Of a stretch of 64,000 nucleotides of DNA, positions 27,495 through 36,501 are shown piece by piece. The notes below the pieces were generated by a model. It worked only from the letters and a program-made list of their open reading frames with translations. It ran no database searches and was not told the origin of the DNA. The stretch lies in contig NZ_MXAP01000029.1 of assembly GCF_002027555.1 (NCBI RefSeq), positions 14,538 to 78,537 on the forward strand, given 5' to 3'. A program made the position numbers and the translations under genes. This DNA comes from Moraxella equi (lineage in GTDB: Bacteria; Pseudomonadota; Gammaproteobacteria; Pseudomonadales; Moraxellaceae). How positions within the stretch are numbered: position 1 is the first letter of the stretch; each line of letters opens with the position of its first letter.

Positions 27495-28772
27495 ATGCGT
27501 CCGCCCTTATATTATCGCCTTGCCATTACCGCCCTAAAACCGCTTTATCGCTTGTTTTTGGCACACAAAAAGGATACTTTGCCCCATTATGAGCGTGAGA
27601 TTGCCGAGCGGTTCGGACAGGGCTATTTGCCTATTAGTCATGATAAGCCCGTCATTTGGTGTCATGCCGTGTCTTTGGGCGAGCTAAACACCGCCTATCC
27701 GCTACTTAGACGTATGCTGTCCGATGGCTATCATCTGTGGATAACGAGTACCACGCAGACGGGATTTAACCGTGCTAAGGTGCTTTTTAAAGATGAACTG
27801 GGCAAATCGGTACAGCACAGCTTTGTCCCTGTTGATGATGTGGCGGCATTGGGACGGTTTTTGGCACACATCCGCCCTTTGATGGCGGTATTTGTTGAGA
27901 CCGAACTGTGGGCAAATACCTTATCGGTATTGGCAAAGCGGGGCATAGCGAGCGTCATGGCAAATGCCCGCCTTACCCAAAACTCCTTTGATAGCTATGC
28001 TAAATTCAAAGGGCTTAGCCAAAGCATGATGGCAAATTTATCCCTTATCATCGCCCAAGATGAGCAAAGTTATCATAACTTCATCGCACTTGGGGCAAAT
28101 CCAGATAAAGTCAAGCAGGCGTATTCTCTAAAATGGAGCGGTCAGATTGGCAAAGCCCAAACCCTTGATAACTTTAATAATCTTACCGACTCTATCGATT
28201 TTGTCAAAAACCGTCCCATTTGGGTCATGGCAAGCACGCACGAGGGCGAGGAGCGATTGGCGTTGGATACACACAAGCGACTGCTTGCTGTTTTCCCCAA
28301 TCTACTGCTTATTCTAGTGCCACGCCACCCCGAACGCTTTGATGAGGTTGCAAGCCTTTGCACACAGTTTACCTATCACAGACGCAGCCTAGGCGAGCCG
28401 ATAGCCGATAGTACGCAGGTGTATCTGGCGGATAGCATGGGCGAGCTGATGATATGGTATGAGTTGTCCGATGTGGCGGTGGTGGGCGGTTCGTTTGTGG
28501 ATAAGGGCGGTCATAACCCCATTGAGCCTGTGAGCCTTGCCACGCCTGTCATCATGGGGCGGTATGTCAAAAACTGTGCCGAGATAGTGCGTGATTTTGC
28601 CGATGTGGGCGTACTCATGCAAAGCGATGATGACGGACTGTATGATAATATCAAAGCATGGTTTGATAATCCTATTCTTGCCAAAGAAGCAGGCGAGAGC
28701 GGTCAAAGACTGGTACAAGAGCGGGCAGGGGCGGATAAGGTGCAATTTGATATGATAAGGAAATTGTTATGA
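27495..28772 (+). CDS. waaA: Kdo transferase (3-deoxy-D-manno-octulosonic acid transferase)
   Basis: WaaA (KdtA) moves Kdo from CMP-Kdo to lipid IVA at the inner membrane. The N-terminal hydrophobic segment, WCHAVSLGELNTAYPL, VFVETELWANTL, and the C-terminal VVGGSFVDKGGHNPIEP block are all family hallmarks of this GT30 enzyme. Length 425 is standard. Start ATG 27495 is 1 bp past the previous stop and the end overlaps rsmE by 4 bp. Its donor comes from KdsB, also encoded in this window. Confidence 0.95.
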   Translation: MRPPLYYRLAITALKPLYRLFLAHKKDTLPHYEREIAERFGQGYLPISHDKPVIWCHAVSLGELNTAYPLLRRMLSDGYHLWITSTTQTGFNRAKVLFKDELGKSVQHSFVPVDDVAALGRFLAHIRPLMAVFVETELWANTLSVLAKRGIASVMANARLTQNSFDSYAKFKGLSQSMMANLSLIIAQDEQSYHNFIALGANPDKVKQAYSLKWSGQIGKAQTLDNFNNLTDSIDFVKNRPIWVMASTHEGEERLALDTHKRLLAVFPNLLLILVPRHPERFDEVASLCTQFTYHRRSLGEPIADSTQVYLADSMGELMIWYELSDVAVVGGSFVDKGGHNPIEPVSLATPVIMGRYVKNCAEIVRDFADVGVLMQSDDDGLYDNIKAWFDNPILAKEAGESGQRLVQERAGADKVQFDMIRKLL

Positions 28773-29482
28773 ATGTCATTATCCTGCCCCCGTCCGCCTT
28801 TGACGATACCACCGCCACGATTGACAATGCCGAACAGCTTAACCACATCAAAACGGTGTTAAAGGCAAGCGTTGGCGACACCCTAAAAATCGGCAAATTG
28901 GGCGACAAAATGGGCGTGGGGCGAATTGCTCATATAGATGACACGCATTGCCTTTTGGAAAATGTCCGCCTAGACACCAACCCACCGCCCAAACTCGGCG
29001 TAACCGTCATACTCGCCTTGCCACGTCCTAAGGTGCTAAGACGGCTTATTATGGATATGACGGCGTTTGGGGTTCATCATATTATTCTTATCAATTCTGT
29101 TCGCACCGACAAAAGCTATTGGGGCTCGCCCCTGCTTACTCGCCTTGATGAGTTTGTCTTAGAAGGGCTACAGCAGGGTGTGGATAGCGTGCCACCTACC
29201 ATCACCTTTGCCAAACGCTTTAAGCCCTTTGTGCAGGATATATTACCTAGCTTGATAAATAACAAATCCGCCCTCGTCTTTCACCCTTATGCTGATACCA
29301 GTTTTAAGGAGTTTATCCATAAAAACCCCCTGCCTGATATGATAATCATCGGAGCAGAAGGGGGCTTTGTGCCTTATGAGATTGAGCTTTTGGCAAGTGT
29401 GGGCGTGCGTGCGGTGTCGCTTGGCGAGCGGATTTTGCGAACTGAGAGTGCGGTCAATGCAACCCTTGGGCGTTGGGTGTAA
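28769..29482 (+). CDS. rsmE: 16S rRNA (uracil-1498-N3)-methyltransferase
   Basis: RsmE methylates U1498 of 16S rRNA in the 30S subunit. The SPOUT-family C terminus is diagnostic: IIGAEGGFVPYEIE and SLGERILRTESAVNATLG form the knotted SAM site. The N-terminal PUA-like domain is present. Length 237 is normal. It is the last gene of the pepN operon and converges on the DUF2062 gene with 28 bp between. Confidence 0.94.
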   Translation: MNVIILPPSAFDDTTATIDNAEQLNHIKTVLKASVGDTLKIGKLGDKMGVGRIAHIDDTHCLLENVRLDTNPPPKLGVTVILALPRPKVLRRLIMDMTAFGVHHIILINSVRTDKSYWGSPLLTRLDEFVLEGLQQGVDSVPPTITFAKRFKPFVQDILPSLINNKSALVFHPYADTSFKEFIHKNPLPDMIIIGAEGGFVPYEIELLASVGVRAVSLGERILRTESAVNATLGRWV

Positions 29483-29510
29483 TGATGTAAAGCGTTGATT
29501 AAAAAAATGC

Positions 29511-30146
29511 TTAAATAGAAAAATCATCAGAGCCGACATTTTTCGCCTGTTCTCTGGCTTTATGTCCTTTTTGGGTGCGAAATTTGGGGGCGGTTGCGTT
29601 GTAGCCTTGTCTTTTTTGCCAATCATTGGCGATACGATACTGCCAAAATATGCGAAAGGCAATGCCCAGCACGACACTGGTAATCATGCCACACACCAGC
29701 AGTCCCCACGCAAACGCCTTAAAGGAAAACACCGAGTGCATCTCAAAAGGATTGCCACCGTTGCCAGTTACCCATAGTGTCAAGTCCGACACAATCAGCC
29801 CCATGCCTCGAATGCCAATGACAGGCTCGCCCAGTAGTATTGCCCCGACCGAATACGCCAACCAAAAAATCGGAATGGTCGTCAAAGGGTTGGTAATCCA
29901 TGTCAAGGCGACACTCATCGGCACATTGGCACGAAAGATTAACGCCCCAATCAGGGCAAGGGGCATCTGACCAGGTAGGGGGAAAAAGGCACACAGCACG
30001 CCCACATACACCGCTCGGGTTAGGGCGTTGCGGTTTAACTGCCATAGACGTGGGTCAGCCAAAAATGGAGCGAACAGGCTTACGATGCGGTTTTCACGCA
30101 ATTTTTCGGGAGTGGGGAGCCAGTTTTTGAGCTTTTGTTTTGGCAT
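29511..30146 (-). CDS. DUF2062 membrane protein
   Basis: The family is recognisable from RAVYVGVLCAFFPLPGQM, NVPMSVALTWITNPLT and IFWLAYSVGAILLG. Members have about three transmembrane helices and no settled function; some occur near glycosyltransferase genes. Here the neighbours are rsmE and, beyond it, waaA. Length is 211 residues. The basic, charged C-terminal tail (RTQKGHKAREQ) is probably cytoplasmic. Confidence 0.88.
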   Translation of the reverse strand: MPKQKLKNWLPTPEKLRENRIVSLFAPFLADPRLWQLNRNALTRAVYVGVLCAFFPLPGQMPLALIGALIFRANVPMSVALTWITNPLTTIPIFWLAYSVGAILLGEPVIGIRGMGLIVSDLTLWVTGNGGNPFEMHSVFSFKAFAWGLLVCGMITSVVLGIAFRIFWQYRIANDWQKRQGYNATAPKFRTQKGHKAREQAKNVGSDDFSI

Positions 30147-30266
30147 GAAGAGCGTTGATGAATAAATGGAAATGGCAAATTATAGCAAATTTACAAGAGA
30201 CAATGTTGTTGTAATTTTGCAAATTTAAAAGGTGTTTTTAGTGAACAATGAATGACTGGATAAAAT

Positions 30267-30298
30267 AAAATCCCCAAGTGATGACTTGGGGATTTAAA
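30267..30298 (-). terminator. Terminator of tRNA-Glu
   Basis: AAATCCCCAAG and CTTGGGGATTT form an 11-bp stem with a 6-base loop, followed on the minus strand by a T-rich tract. It lies 5 bp past the tRNA 3' end. Confidence 0.87.
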
Positions 30299-30302
30299 AT
30301 AT

Positions 30303-30378
30303 TGGCACTCCATAGGGGATTCGAACCCCTGTTACCGCCGTGAAAGGGCGGTGTCCTAGACCTCTAGACGAATGGAGC
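30303..30378 (-). tRNA. tRNA-Glu (anticodon UUC)
   Basis: The minus strand reads GCTCCAT for the 5' acceptor strand, a D-arm with CTAGAGG, an anticodon stem/loop CCGCC-CTTTCAC-GGCGG, a T-arm with GGTTCGAATCC, the complementary ATGGAGT, discriminator G and encoded CCA. The acceptor has a G-T pair at 1-72. Length is 76. Confidence 0.95.
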
Positions 30379-30562
30379 ACAAGGACGTAAAACTGATTAC
30401 TTGCTAATTTAGCGATAATCGCTTTACCAACTTTTGAACGCTTTCACCGTGTCTCTCAAAAGTGGGGCTATTATAGCAGATTATTTTTGTCCGTCAAGCA
30501 AGATTTTTAAAAAATTTAATAAAGTTTATAACTTGATGAATTTTAACAAATTTTTAAAATTA

Positions 30563-31051
30563 TCAATCTTTAAAATTGTTAAATTGCAGTGGCACGCCAA
30601 ACGATTTTTCTTTTAAAAACGCCATACACGCTTGCAAATTGTCCTTTTTCTTGTCGGACACACGGATTTTATCGCCTTGAATGCTTGCCGAGACTTTCAA
30701 ATCGCTCTCTTTGATTGCCTTGCTGATTTTTTTGGCAGTGTCGCTGTCTAATCCGTCTTTTAGGTTGATGACTTGCTTAGTGTGTTTGCCTGATTGGGCT
30801 TTGTCCTGTGGGTCTAGGCTTTGCAAATCCACGCCACGCTTGATGAGCTGTTTTTCAAAAATGGCATAGACGTTGTCGGCTTGCAGTTCGTTGTCGCAGG
30901 TAATGGTTACGGTTTTGGCTTTGTCGTTTAGCTCTACCGTGATATCACTACCTTTAAAGTCAAAACGTGTGGCAATTTCTTTGTCGGTGTTGCCAATGGC
31001 GTTACGCACTTCTTGGACGTTTAATTCTGAAACGATGTCAAATGACGGCAT
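30563..31051 (-). CDS. yajQ: YajQ/DUF520 family nucleotide-binding protein
   Basis: YajQ proteins have two ferredoxin-like domains; homologues bind cyclic di-GMP or RNA and one acts as a transcription co-regulator. The N terminus MPSFDIVSELNVQEVRNAI and the later GKHTKQVINLKDGLDSDTAK and IQGDKIRVSDKKKDNLQ are characteristic. The length of 162 residues is normal. It is monocistronic, about 60 bp from rnt. The biochemical role is inferred from homologues. Confidence 0.93.
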   Translation of the reverse strand: MPSFDIVSELNVQEVRNAIGNTDKEIATRFDFKGSDITVELNDKAKTVTITCDNELQADNVYAIFEKQLIKRGVDLQSLDPQDKAQSGKHTKQVINLKDGLDSDTAKKISKAIKESDLKVSASIQGDKIRVSDKKKDNLQACMAFLKEKSFGVPLQFNNFKD

Positions 31052-31111
31052 GGTTTTTCCTTATTAAAGTTAAAAATATTAAATTGGTAAGGTTTTGATT
31101 TTAAATAAATT

Positions 31112-31747
31112 TCACTCGCCCTTAATGTCAAGCATGTCCATTTCATTAAAAATCTGACAAAACAGCTCGGCCGTTTTTTGGGTGTCGTAAAGTGCCGAAT
31201 GGGCGTGGCTATTATCAAATTCAATCCCCGCCATCAGGCAAGTTTTGGCAAGCACCGTATGCCCATAAGCAAGGGCGGATAGGCTTGCCGTGTCCAGCAC
31301 ACTAAATGCGTGAAAGGGCGACTGATTTTTTGAATTGGTGCGGGCAATCAAGGCATTTAAAAAACCCAAATCAAAATGAGCATTATGCCCCACCAAAATA
31401 CACTGGCGACAGCCGTGAGCGTTTTTGGTCTCTTTTAGGGATTTAAAAATCTGGCGGATTGCCTTTTTTTCGTCTTGGGCGATGGCTTTGCGAAAGGGGC
31501 TATCGGGGTTAATGCCTGTAAATTCTAGGGCGGACGGTTCCAAATTTGCCCCCACAAACGGCTCAATGTGGGCGTTTAGCGGTTCGCCTTGATAAAGTTT
31601 GCCGTCATCATTCATCAAAATGGGAATGCAGGCGATTTCAAGCAAAGCGTCCGTTTGGGCATTAAACCCTGCCGTCTCCACGTCCACAACGACAGGCATA
31701 AAACCCCGAAAGCGTTTGGCAAGGGGGGATTTTTCTTTGTCGCTCAT
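31112..31747 (-). CDS. rnt: Ribonuclease T
   Basis: RNase T is a DEDDh 3'-5' exoribonuclease that trims tRNA and 5S/23S rRNA ends. The exonuclease motifs are visible: [10 protein letters not shown] (Exo I D-x-E), [13 protein letters not shown] (Exo II) and [14 protein letters not shown] (Exo III with H and D). The start is set at the ATG at 31747, which overlaps the pyrC stop (ATGA); the in-frame GTG at 31759 lies inside pyrC. The length of 211 residues is normal. It is probably translated with pyrC. Confidence 0.94.
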   Translation of the reverse strand: MSDKEKSPLAKRFRGFMPVVVDVETAGFNAQTDALLEIACIPILMNDDGKLYQGEPLNAHIEPFVGANLEPSALEFTGINPDSPFRKAIAQDEKKAIRQIFKSLKETKNAHGCRQCILVGHNAHFDLGFLNALIARTNSKNQSPFHAFSVLDTASLSALAYGHTVLAKTCLMAGIEFDNSHAHSALYDTQKTAELFCQIFNEMDMLDIKGE

Positions 31748-32811
31748 TGGATTGACCACGCTAAGGGTTGCCCTGCCAAAAGTGGGGTTAGGCTTTTGTC
31801 GCCAAGGTAGGGGTAATTGTCGGGAATGGCTTGCTCTTTTTTGACCAAAGTAATGGTGCTTTGATTGACAGGCAAGCCGTAGAATCTTGCCCCAAAACGG
31901 CTTGCAAAATTTTCAAGTTTATCAAGAGCATTCACGCTTTCAAAAGCGGTGGCATACAGGGGCAAGGCGTGGGGGGCGGAGTAGCACCCTGCACAACCAC
32001 AGGCAGACTCTTTGGTGTGGGTGGCGTGGGGGGCAGAATCCGTGCCTAAGAAAAATTTGGGATTACCGCTCGTGGCGACTTCCAACAGGCGTTTTTGGTG
32101 GTCGGCTCGCTTTAAAATCGGCAGACAATAATAATGGGGCTTGACACCGCCCACCAGCATATGATTGCGGTTAAACAGCAGGTGTTGGGGCGTGATGGTT
32201 GCACCAACGTTGTCCGCTTGGGCAAGGCAAAAGTCGGCAGCGTCAGCAGTGGTGATGTGTTCCATCACAATGCGAAGTTCGGGGAAATTTTTGACAATCA
32301 CAGACAAAATCTCATCCAAAAACCGCTTTTCACGGTCAAAAATGTCTACGTCATGATGCGTAACTTCACCATGTACAAGGAGCGGAATGCCGTGTTTTTG
32401 CATACTTTCAAACACGTCCGCCCGCCCCAAAATGTCGGTAACGCCGTCTGACGAATTGGTGGTCGCCCCCGCAGGATAGAGCTTGACGGCTGACACCACG
32501 CCTGACGCTTTGGCACGGGCAATCTCATCGGCTGTGGTGTGGTCGGTCAAGTATAAGACCATGCGTGGGTCAAACTCAGCCTTACGCTGGCTTGGAATAT
32601 CCGCTTTGTCAAGGGCGGTCAAAATCCGCTCACGGTAGAGGGTCGCTTGTTCGGTCGTTTTGACGGGCGGGACTAGGTTTGGCATACAGATGACACGGTT
32701 AAAACTCTTGGCTGCGTGCGGTACGGTCGTGGCAAGGGCGTCATTGTCTCTTAGATGAATGTGCCAGTCGTCTGGCTGGATAAGGGTGAGAGTTTGGGGG
32801 GTGTTGGTCAT
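31744..32811 (-). CDS. pyrC: Dihydroorotase
   Basis: PyrC cyclises N-carbamoyl-aspartate to dihydroorotate in pyrimidine synthesis. The class II dihydroorotase signature is clear: [10 protein letters not shown] (HxH metal ligands), [16 protein letters not shown] with the carboxylated Lys, LVHGEV, and [14 protein letters not shown]. The length of 355 is typical of the PyrC (E. coli) type. Upstream is 220 bp with no other gene; it contains the terminator of the universal stress gene. Confidence 0.95.
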   Translation of the reverse strand: MTNTPQTLTLIQPDDWHIHLRDNDALATTVPHAAKSFNRVICMPNLVPPVKTTEQATLYRERILTALDKADIPSQRKAEFDPRMVLYLTDHTTADEIARAKASGVVSAVKLYPAGATTNSSDGVTDILGRADVFESMQKHGIPLLVHGEVTHHDVDIFDREKRFLDEILSVIVKNFPELRIVMEHITTADAADFCLAQADNVGATITPQHLLFNRNHMLVGGVKPHYYCLPILKRADHQKRLLEVATSGNPKFFLGTDSAPHATHTKESACGCAGCYSAPHALPLYATAFESVNALDKLENFASRFGARFYGLPVNQSTITLVKKEQAIPDNYPYLGDKSLTPLLAGQPLAWSIQ

Positions 32812-32980
32812 GGCGGTTGGCTGGTTGTGATAAAGCTACTATTTTAAGGGTTGGGGGGATTTTGTCAAGTTTTATGGGAAAAAGCTGAAAAATAAACCCA
32901 AAAAAGTGATAATGGGAAAATGGCGTTTTAAAGGGGTTGTAGAAAATTTGGATGAATAAGCATTTTTAAAAATGGCACAA

Positions 32981-33014
32981 AAAATAAGGGCAAACCTGAA
33001 TTTTGCCCTTATTG
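32981..33014 (-). terminator. Terminator after the universal stress protein gene
   Basis: AATAAGGGCAAA and TTTTGCCCTTATT form a stem of about 12 bp with a short loop, T-rich on the minus-strand side, 20 bp past the stop. Confidence 0.82.
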
Positions 33015-33033
33015 ATAAATATTTTGATATAGT

Positions 33034-33486
33034 TTAATCAATTGAGCCCAACTGCACCACGAGTAAATCAGCGTCCACATCAGGTAAAATGCTGTCGGCG
33101 GTTGCCCCTGCCAACCATGCTGATAGCCCTGTACGCTTATGGCGACCAATGACGACTAAGTCAATGGCGTGGGTGTTGCAGTAATCCACGATGCCTTTAC
33201 GTCCTGAGATGGCGGTTTTGATCTTGGCGTTGTGGGCGTGTAGGTTATTGCGTGCCAACACCTCGGCAAGACGAGTGCGAGCCACTTGGCAACGCTCATC
33301 GTCTATCTCTTCGTGCAGGGCAGATGCAGGGATTAGCTCATAGCCAAAGCCGAGCATGGTCTCTTCGACCACATGTAACACAGACAGCTGAGCAGATGGT
33401 GATGAATCCAAAATCCATTTGGCTTTACTGGCGACAATGTCGGTGTCGTCATTTAAGTCGGTAACAAGTAACACGTGCTGATACAT
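33034..33486 (-). CDS. Universal stress protein (UspA family)
   Basis: This is a small cytoplasmic Usp fold, 150 residues. The N terminus YQHVLLVTDLNDDT and the C-terminal VVIGRHKRTGLSAWLAGATA match UspA; the ATP-binding G-2x-G-9x-G(S/T) pattern of the ATP-binding subgroup is only partly met (GRHKRTG, then ATADS), so nucleotide binding is uncertain. Usp proteins are induced by starvation and stress. The gene is monocistronic with an AGGAG-like site (GGAGCT upstream of the ATG on the minus strand). Confidence 0.9.
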   Translation of the reverse strand: MYQHVLLVTDLNDDTDIVASKAKWILDSSPSAQLSVLHVVEETMLGFGYELIPASALHEEIDDERCQVARTRLAEVLARNNLHAHNAKIKTAISGRKGIVDYCNTHAIDLVVIGRHKRTGLSAWLAGATADSILPDVDADLLVVQLGSID

Positions 33487-33662
33487 GGCAAGCTCCTTAA
33501 TAAAGGTGTGAAAAGGATACCGCTTAGTTTATAAATCTAGTAACAGTATAGCAAAATCCCCCATGAATGCAAGGGATATTTTGGGTGGATTTTGGGAGAA
33601 TTTTGCTAAAATAATGAAAAAATTTGATAAAATAGAAATAAGCCCTTTTTAATGTTCCTGCC

Positions 33663-34352
33663 ATGAAAAATCCAACCAGTCGCAATGCCAACAGAATGAT
33701 AGATGTGATTTTTGTTCACCCCAAACACCGCAGTTATGTCATTTGGCATGATGGCGTGTTTTATCAGCTCACACGCATGAACCTGACCCAAAAAGCGTGG
33801 GATAGGCGAGCGGTGTATGATGGCTTGTTAGATGAGATTTTTGTGGCAAAGGAGTCGTGCGAGCAGGGTGAGACGGATGAGTGTGCTTGGCAAGAGCTAG
33901 GCTTAAACGTGGTAAAACTGCCTGATGAGCTACACAGCATTACCGCCAGTAGGTTTTTGGCGTGGTGGACGGTTAATCGCTACAGCTTTTGGCATGCCAA
34001 AGACGCCAGAGATGTTAGCGACAAGGACGTGCAAAATCCGCCTGAGCCAATAGCAGGTCAAAAGCCACAGCAAGAAGTGGAGGTAAAACCACAGGTAAGT
34101 GCTAGCACCGTCCAACAATCTGCTATGGATAACAAGGCTAGTAAAAATGGCGACGTGATGGATAATGCTGTGCAGAGCAATCAAACCAACCAAAATAATC
34201 AAACCAACCAAACATTGACAGAGCAGACACAAACGCAAGCACTACCAAAATCCACTCATAAGCCCGATAAACCATTAGAACAGCTGTCAGGCGATGATAT
34301 TTTTGATGTCCTGCTTGATGACTTGGTGGATGAAGTCAGTCATTTAAGATAA
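33663..34352 (+). CDS. Protein of unknown function with an acidic C-terminal tail
   Basis: I do not recognise this family. The N-terminal 110 residues look folded and basic-aromatic (MIDVIFVHPKHRSYVIWHDG, SRFLAWWTVNRYSFWHAKDA). The middle is a Gln/Asn/Thr-rich disordered stretch containing a duplicated NQTNQN unit. The last 30 residues are acidic (LSGDDIFDVLLDDLVDEVSH) and look like a short interaction helix. There is no signal peptide or membrane segment. It stands alone between the Usp gene and the tRNA cluster, on the opposite strand. The start ATG at 33663 follows AAGCCC and has no strong ribosome site. Confidence 0.7.
   Translation: MKNPTSRNANRMIDVIFVHPKHRSYVIWHDGVFYQLTRMNLTQKAWDRRAVYDGLLDEIFVAKESCEQGETDECAWQELGLNVVKLPDELHSITASRFLAWWTVNRYSFWHAKDARDVSDKDVQNPPEPIAGQKPQQEVEVKPQVSASTVQQSAMDNKASKNGDVMDNAVQSNQTNQNNQTNQTLTEQTQTQALPKSTHKPDKPLEQLSGDDIFDVLLDDLVDEVSHLR
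34179..34212 (+). repeat. 18-bp tandem duplication coding for NQTNQN
   Basis: AATCAAACCAACCAAAAT is repeated immediately (34179-34196 and 34197-34212, the second nearly complete). It keeps the frame. Confidence 0.7.
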
Positions 34353-34481
34353 GTAAAGACAGGTGCGACCAAAGAGCTTTTAAAGTTGTCATAAATTTAA
34401 TAATATGTAGATGTAGAGACGTGCTGAACACGCCCTTTTTATTAGATGGGTATGGGCGAAAAACAAAAAGGTGAGATGTAA

Positions 34482-34505
34482 AAAACCACCCAATTGGGTG
34501 GTTTT
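34482..34505 (-). terminator. Terminator of the tRNA-Pro/Arg/His cluster
   Basis: AAAACCACCC and GGGTGGTTTT form a 10-bp stem around AATT, followed on the minus strand by T-rich sequence, 6 bp past the tRNA-His CCA. Confidence 0.85.
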
Positions 34506-34510
34506 CAATA

Positions 34511-34587
34511 TGGGGTGAGTAATGGGACTTGAACCCACGACAACCGGAATCACAATCCGGGGCTCTACCAACTGAGCTATACCCACC
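34511..34587 (-). tRNA. tRNA-His (anticodon GUG)
   Basis: The minus strand shows the extra 5' G (-1) typical of tRNA-His, acceptor GTGGGTA/TACTCAC, D-loop AGTTGGTAGAG, anticodon loop TTGTGAT and T-arm GGGTTCAAGTCCC. The discriminator is C and CCA is encoded. Confidence 0.95.
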
Positions 34588-34619
34588 ATAATGAGATGTG
34601 CCATTCATAATCAGGCAAA

Positions 34620-34696
34620 TGGCGCGCCTGGCAGGATTCGAACCTGCGACCACCCGCTTAGAAGGCGGATGCTCTATCCAACTGAGCTACAGGCGC
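34620..34696 (-). tRNA. tRNA-Arg (anticodon UCU)
   Basis: Acceptor GCGCCTG pairs with CAGGCGC. The D-loop AGTTGGATAGAG, anticodon loop CTTCTAA and T-arm AGGTTCGAATCCT are complete. The discriminator is G and CCA is encoded. Length is 77. Confidence 0.95.
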
Positions 34697-34739
34697 TCAA
34701 CTTACGATACTAACAAAAAAAGCCCAAACAGGCCTTAAA

Positions 34740-34816
34740 TGGTCGGGGCGGAGGGATTTGAACCCCCGACCCTCTGCTCCCAAAGCAGATGCGCTACCAA
34801 GCTGCGCTACGCCCCG
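34740..34816 (-). tRNA. tRNA-Pro (anticodon UGG)
   Basis: Acceptor CGGGGCG pairs with CGCCCCG. The anticodon loop is TTTGGGA, the T-arm GGGTTCAAATCCC, the discriminator A and CCA is encoded. It is the first gene of a three-tRNA cluster (Pro, Arg, His) read on the minus strand and spaced 30-45 bp apart, probably one transcript. Confidence 0.95.
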
Positions 34817-34949
34817 ATTTACCAATTTGCGATGTGTCATCGCTGTTAGTGGTGCGTATTATAGCGTAATTTTGGGCGGTGTCAATCATTTATTTTAAAA
34901 AATTTTAAAAATTTTTGTAAGATATTGATTTTTAATATTTTTTAATAAA

Positions 34950-35255
34950 TCAATTCTCAATGAGTGTCCAGCCTAATGCCTTGGCTCCACGAGTGCCACC
35001 TGTCAGATGGACGTAAGTACGGCTCGGGTCAAGGCTCTCTAACAGCTCACACGCACGTCCTGCCTTGGTGCCACCGCCACACAACACATAAATGTCGCTT
35101 GTGGTCTGGGCGAGTGTCTCGGCATTGATATACTCAATCGGCACATTGATGGCATGGGCGATATGCCCTGCCTGATAACTGTCAGTATCTCGCACGTCCC
35201 AAATGGTTAGGTTGTCACTGGGGGTGAAATCAGCGATGGCTTGGGTTTTTATCAT
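34950..35255 (-). CDS. Single-domain rhodanese-like protein
   Basis: This is a 101-residue rhodanese fold. IWDVRDTDSYQAGHIAHAIN is the conserved first half with the R/H of the CH2A-like region. The active-site cysteine is in YVLCGGGTKAGRACELLE; the loop CGGGTKAGR is more glycine-rich than the CxxGxR of thiosulfate sulfurtransferases, so substrate preference may differ. It is cytoplasmic, with no signal peptide. It is a lone gene between the tRNA cluster and the DUF4105 gene. Confidence 0.88.
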   Translation of the reverse strand: MIKTQAIADFTPSDNLTIWDVRDTDSYQAGHIAHAINVPIEYINAETLAQTTSDIYVLCGGGTKAGRACELLESLDPSRTYVHLTGGTRGAKALGWTLIEN

Positions 35256-35396
35256 GATAATTTTCCAAATAAAATAAATGCAAGTTTAGCAAATTTGGGG
35301 TATGATAGCAATATCTCGTTTTTATTATCATCTCATAACTCCGCTTAATTTTACTATTTGCCACAGCCATTTTATAACAAATGTTAAGGACAAACC

Positions 35397-36428
35397 ATGA
35401 CCAAACTTTTTATGTTATATGTTTTTATGATTATTTTATTGGCGATATGGACGTGTTTGGCATTGTGGGTGCATATGCCTTTGGGTAAATTAACGTATAT
35501 TATCATTGGCTTTATTTTATTATTATCCATCATTGCAATTTTACCTGATGGTTATATTAATAAATTTGCCAATCCGCTGATTATTGATAAATTGAGTTAT
35601 TATTCTATACGCATTTTTGGATTGGTTGTTGGTATTGTGTTTGCTTGGTTTTTTAGCATGAAGCCTAGCAATGACAGAGTATGGCAAGATGAATTTCGTC
35701 ATCAATTCACTTATACCCAAAATAATAACATCATTACCATAAATAACGTGCGTGATTTTGATTGGCATGGCGATACTTATACCGAGCGTTGGGATACTCG
35801 CACTTATAATCTCAATCACCTATCAAGCCTTGATATGATTAGCACGACATGGGGTAATGACAAGATTGCCCATATTATGGTGTCGTTTGGCTTTGATGAT
35901 GGGGCAGGTAATACTGACAGGCTTGTTTTTTCGGTGGAAACAAGAAAAGAGATTGGCGAGGAGTTTTCAACGATTGGCGGATTTTTTAGAATGTATGATT
36001 TGTCCATCATTGCAGGGGATGAGCGGGATTTGATTTATACTCGCACCAATATCAGAGATGAGCAGGTGTCCGTTTATCCTGTTTTGTATGATAAAGAGAA
36101 AATAAAAAATCTGTTTTTGACCTATTTGGATTATGGTCATCGCTTAAATGACACGCCCAAATTTTATCATTCGCTATTTAGTAACTGTACAACGGTTGTT
36201 TATAAAATGGCAAGTCAGATTGATGATGTACCGATGGATTATCGCATTATTGTTTCGGGCAGATTGGCGGATTATTTGTATGATAAAGAGGTGATTGATA
36301 ATAAGCATGATTTGACCGTTTGGAAAAAGAGTGCCTTTGCCAATCCCAAAGTGGCTCATCTGGGTAATCGTGGTAGTATTTCATCGCAAGAATATTCGGC
36401 GTTGATTAGAAAAGAGTTGCCATATTAA
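35397..36428 (+). CDS. DUF4105 (Lnb N-terminal-like) membrane protein
   Basis: Three hydrophobic helices fill residues 1-90 (with FIILLLSIIAIL-type and GLVVGIVFAWFF segments). The large domain has the DUF4105 features: ISTTWGNDKIAHIMVSFGF near the start and LFSNCTTVVYKMA near the end, whose Cys and the earlier His suggest a papain/NlpC-like hydrolase fold. Members are thought to be periplasmic and are often beside envelope genes; function is not established. Base composition is more AT-rich than the neighbours. Length is 343. Confidence 0.82.
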   Translation: MTKLFMLYVFMIILLAIWTCLALWVHMPLGKLTYIIIGFILLLSIIAILPDGYINKFANPLIIDKLSYYSIRIFGLVVGIVFAWFFSMKPSNDRVWQDEFRHQFTYTQNNNIITINNVRDFDWHGDTYTERWDTRTYNLNHLSSLDMISTTWGNDKIAHIMVSFGFDDGAGNTDRLVFSVETRKEIGEEFSTIGGFFRMYDLSIIAGDERDLIYTRTNIRDEQVSVYPVLYDKEKIKNLFLTYLDYGHRLNDTPKFYHSLFSNCTTVVYKMASQIDDVPMDYRIIVSGRLADYLYDKEVIDNKHDLTVWKKSAFANPKVAHLGNRGSISSQEYSALIRKELPY

Positions 36429-36457
36429 TTACAAAAAACGATTTGTCAAATCAAAAA

Positions 36458-36490
36458 GAAAATGGGCAAGTGTTTATCTTACCCATTTTA
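36458..36490. terminator. Bidirectional hairpin between convergent DUF4105 and WG-repeat genes
   Basis: AAAATGGGCAAG and CTTACCCATTTT form a stem with one mismatch and a 6-9 base loop, with T or A runs on both sides. Confidence 0.72.
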
Positions 36491-36501
36491 CAAAAACAGT
36501 C

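Noticed and set aside
32134-32451. Plus-strand ORF inside pyrC
   Set aside because: Opposite an intact catalytic region of PyrC with all metal ligands.
34501-34816. ORFs running through the tRNA cluster
   Set aside because: They read through three complete tRNA genes, so they are not coding.
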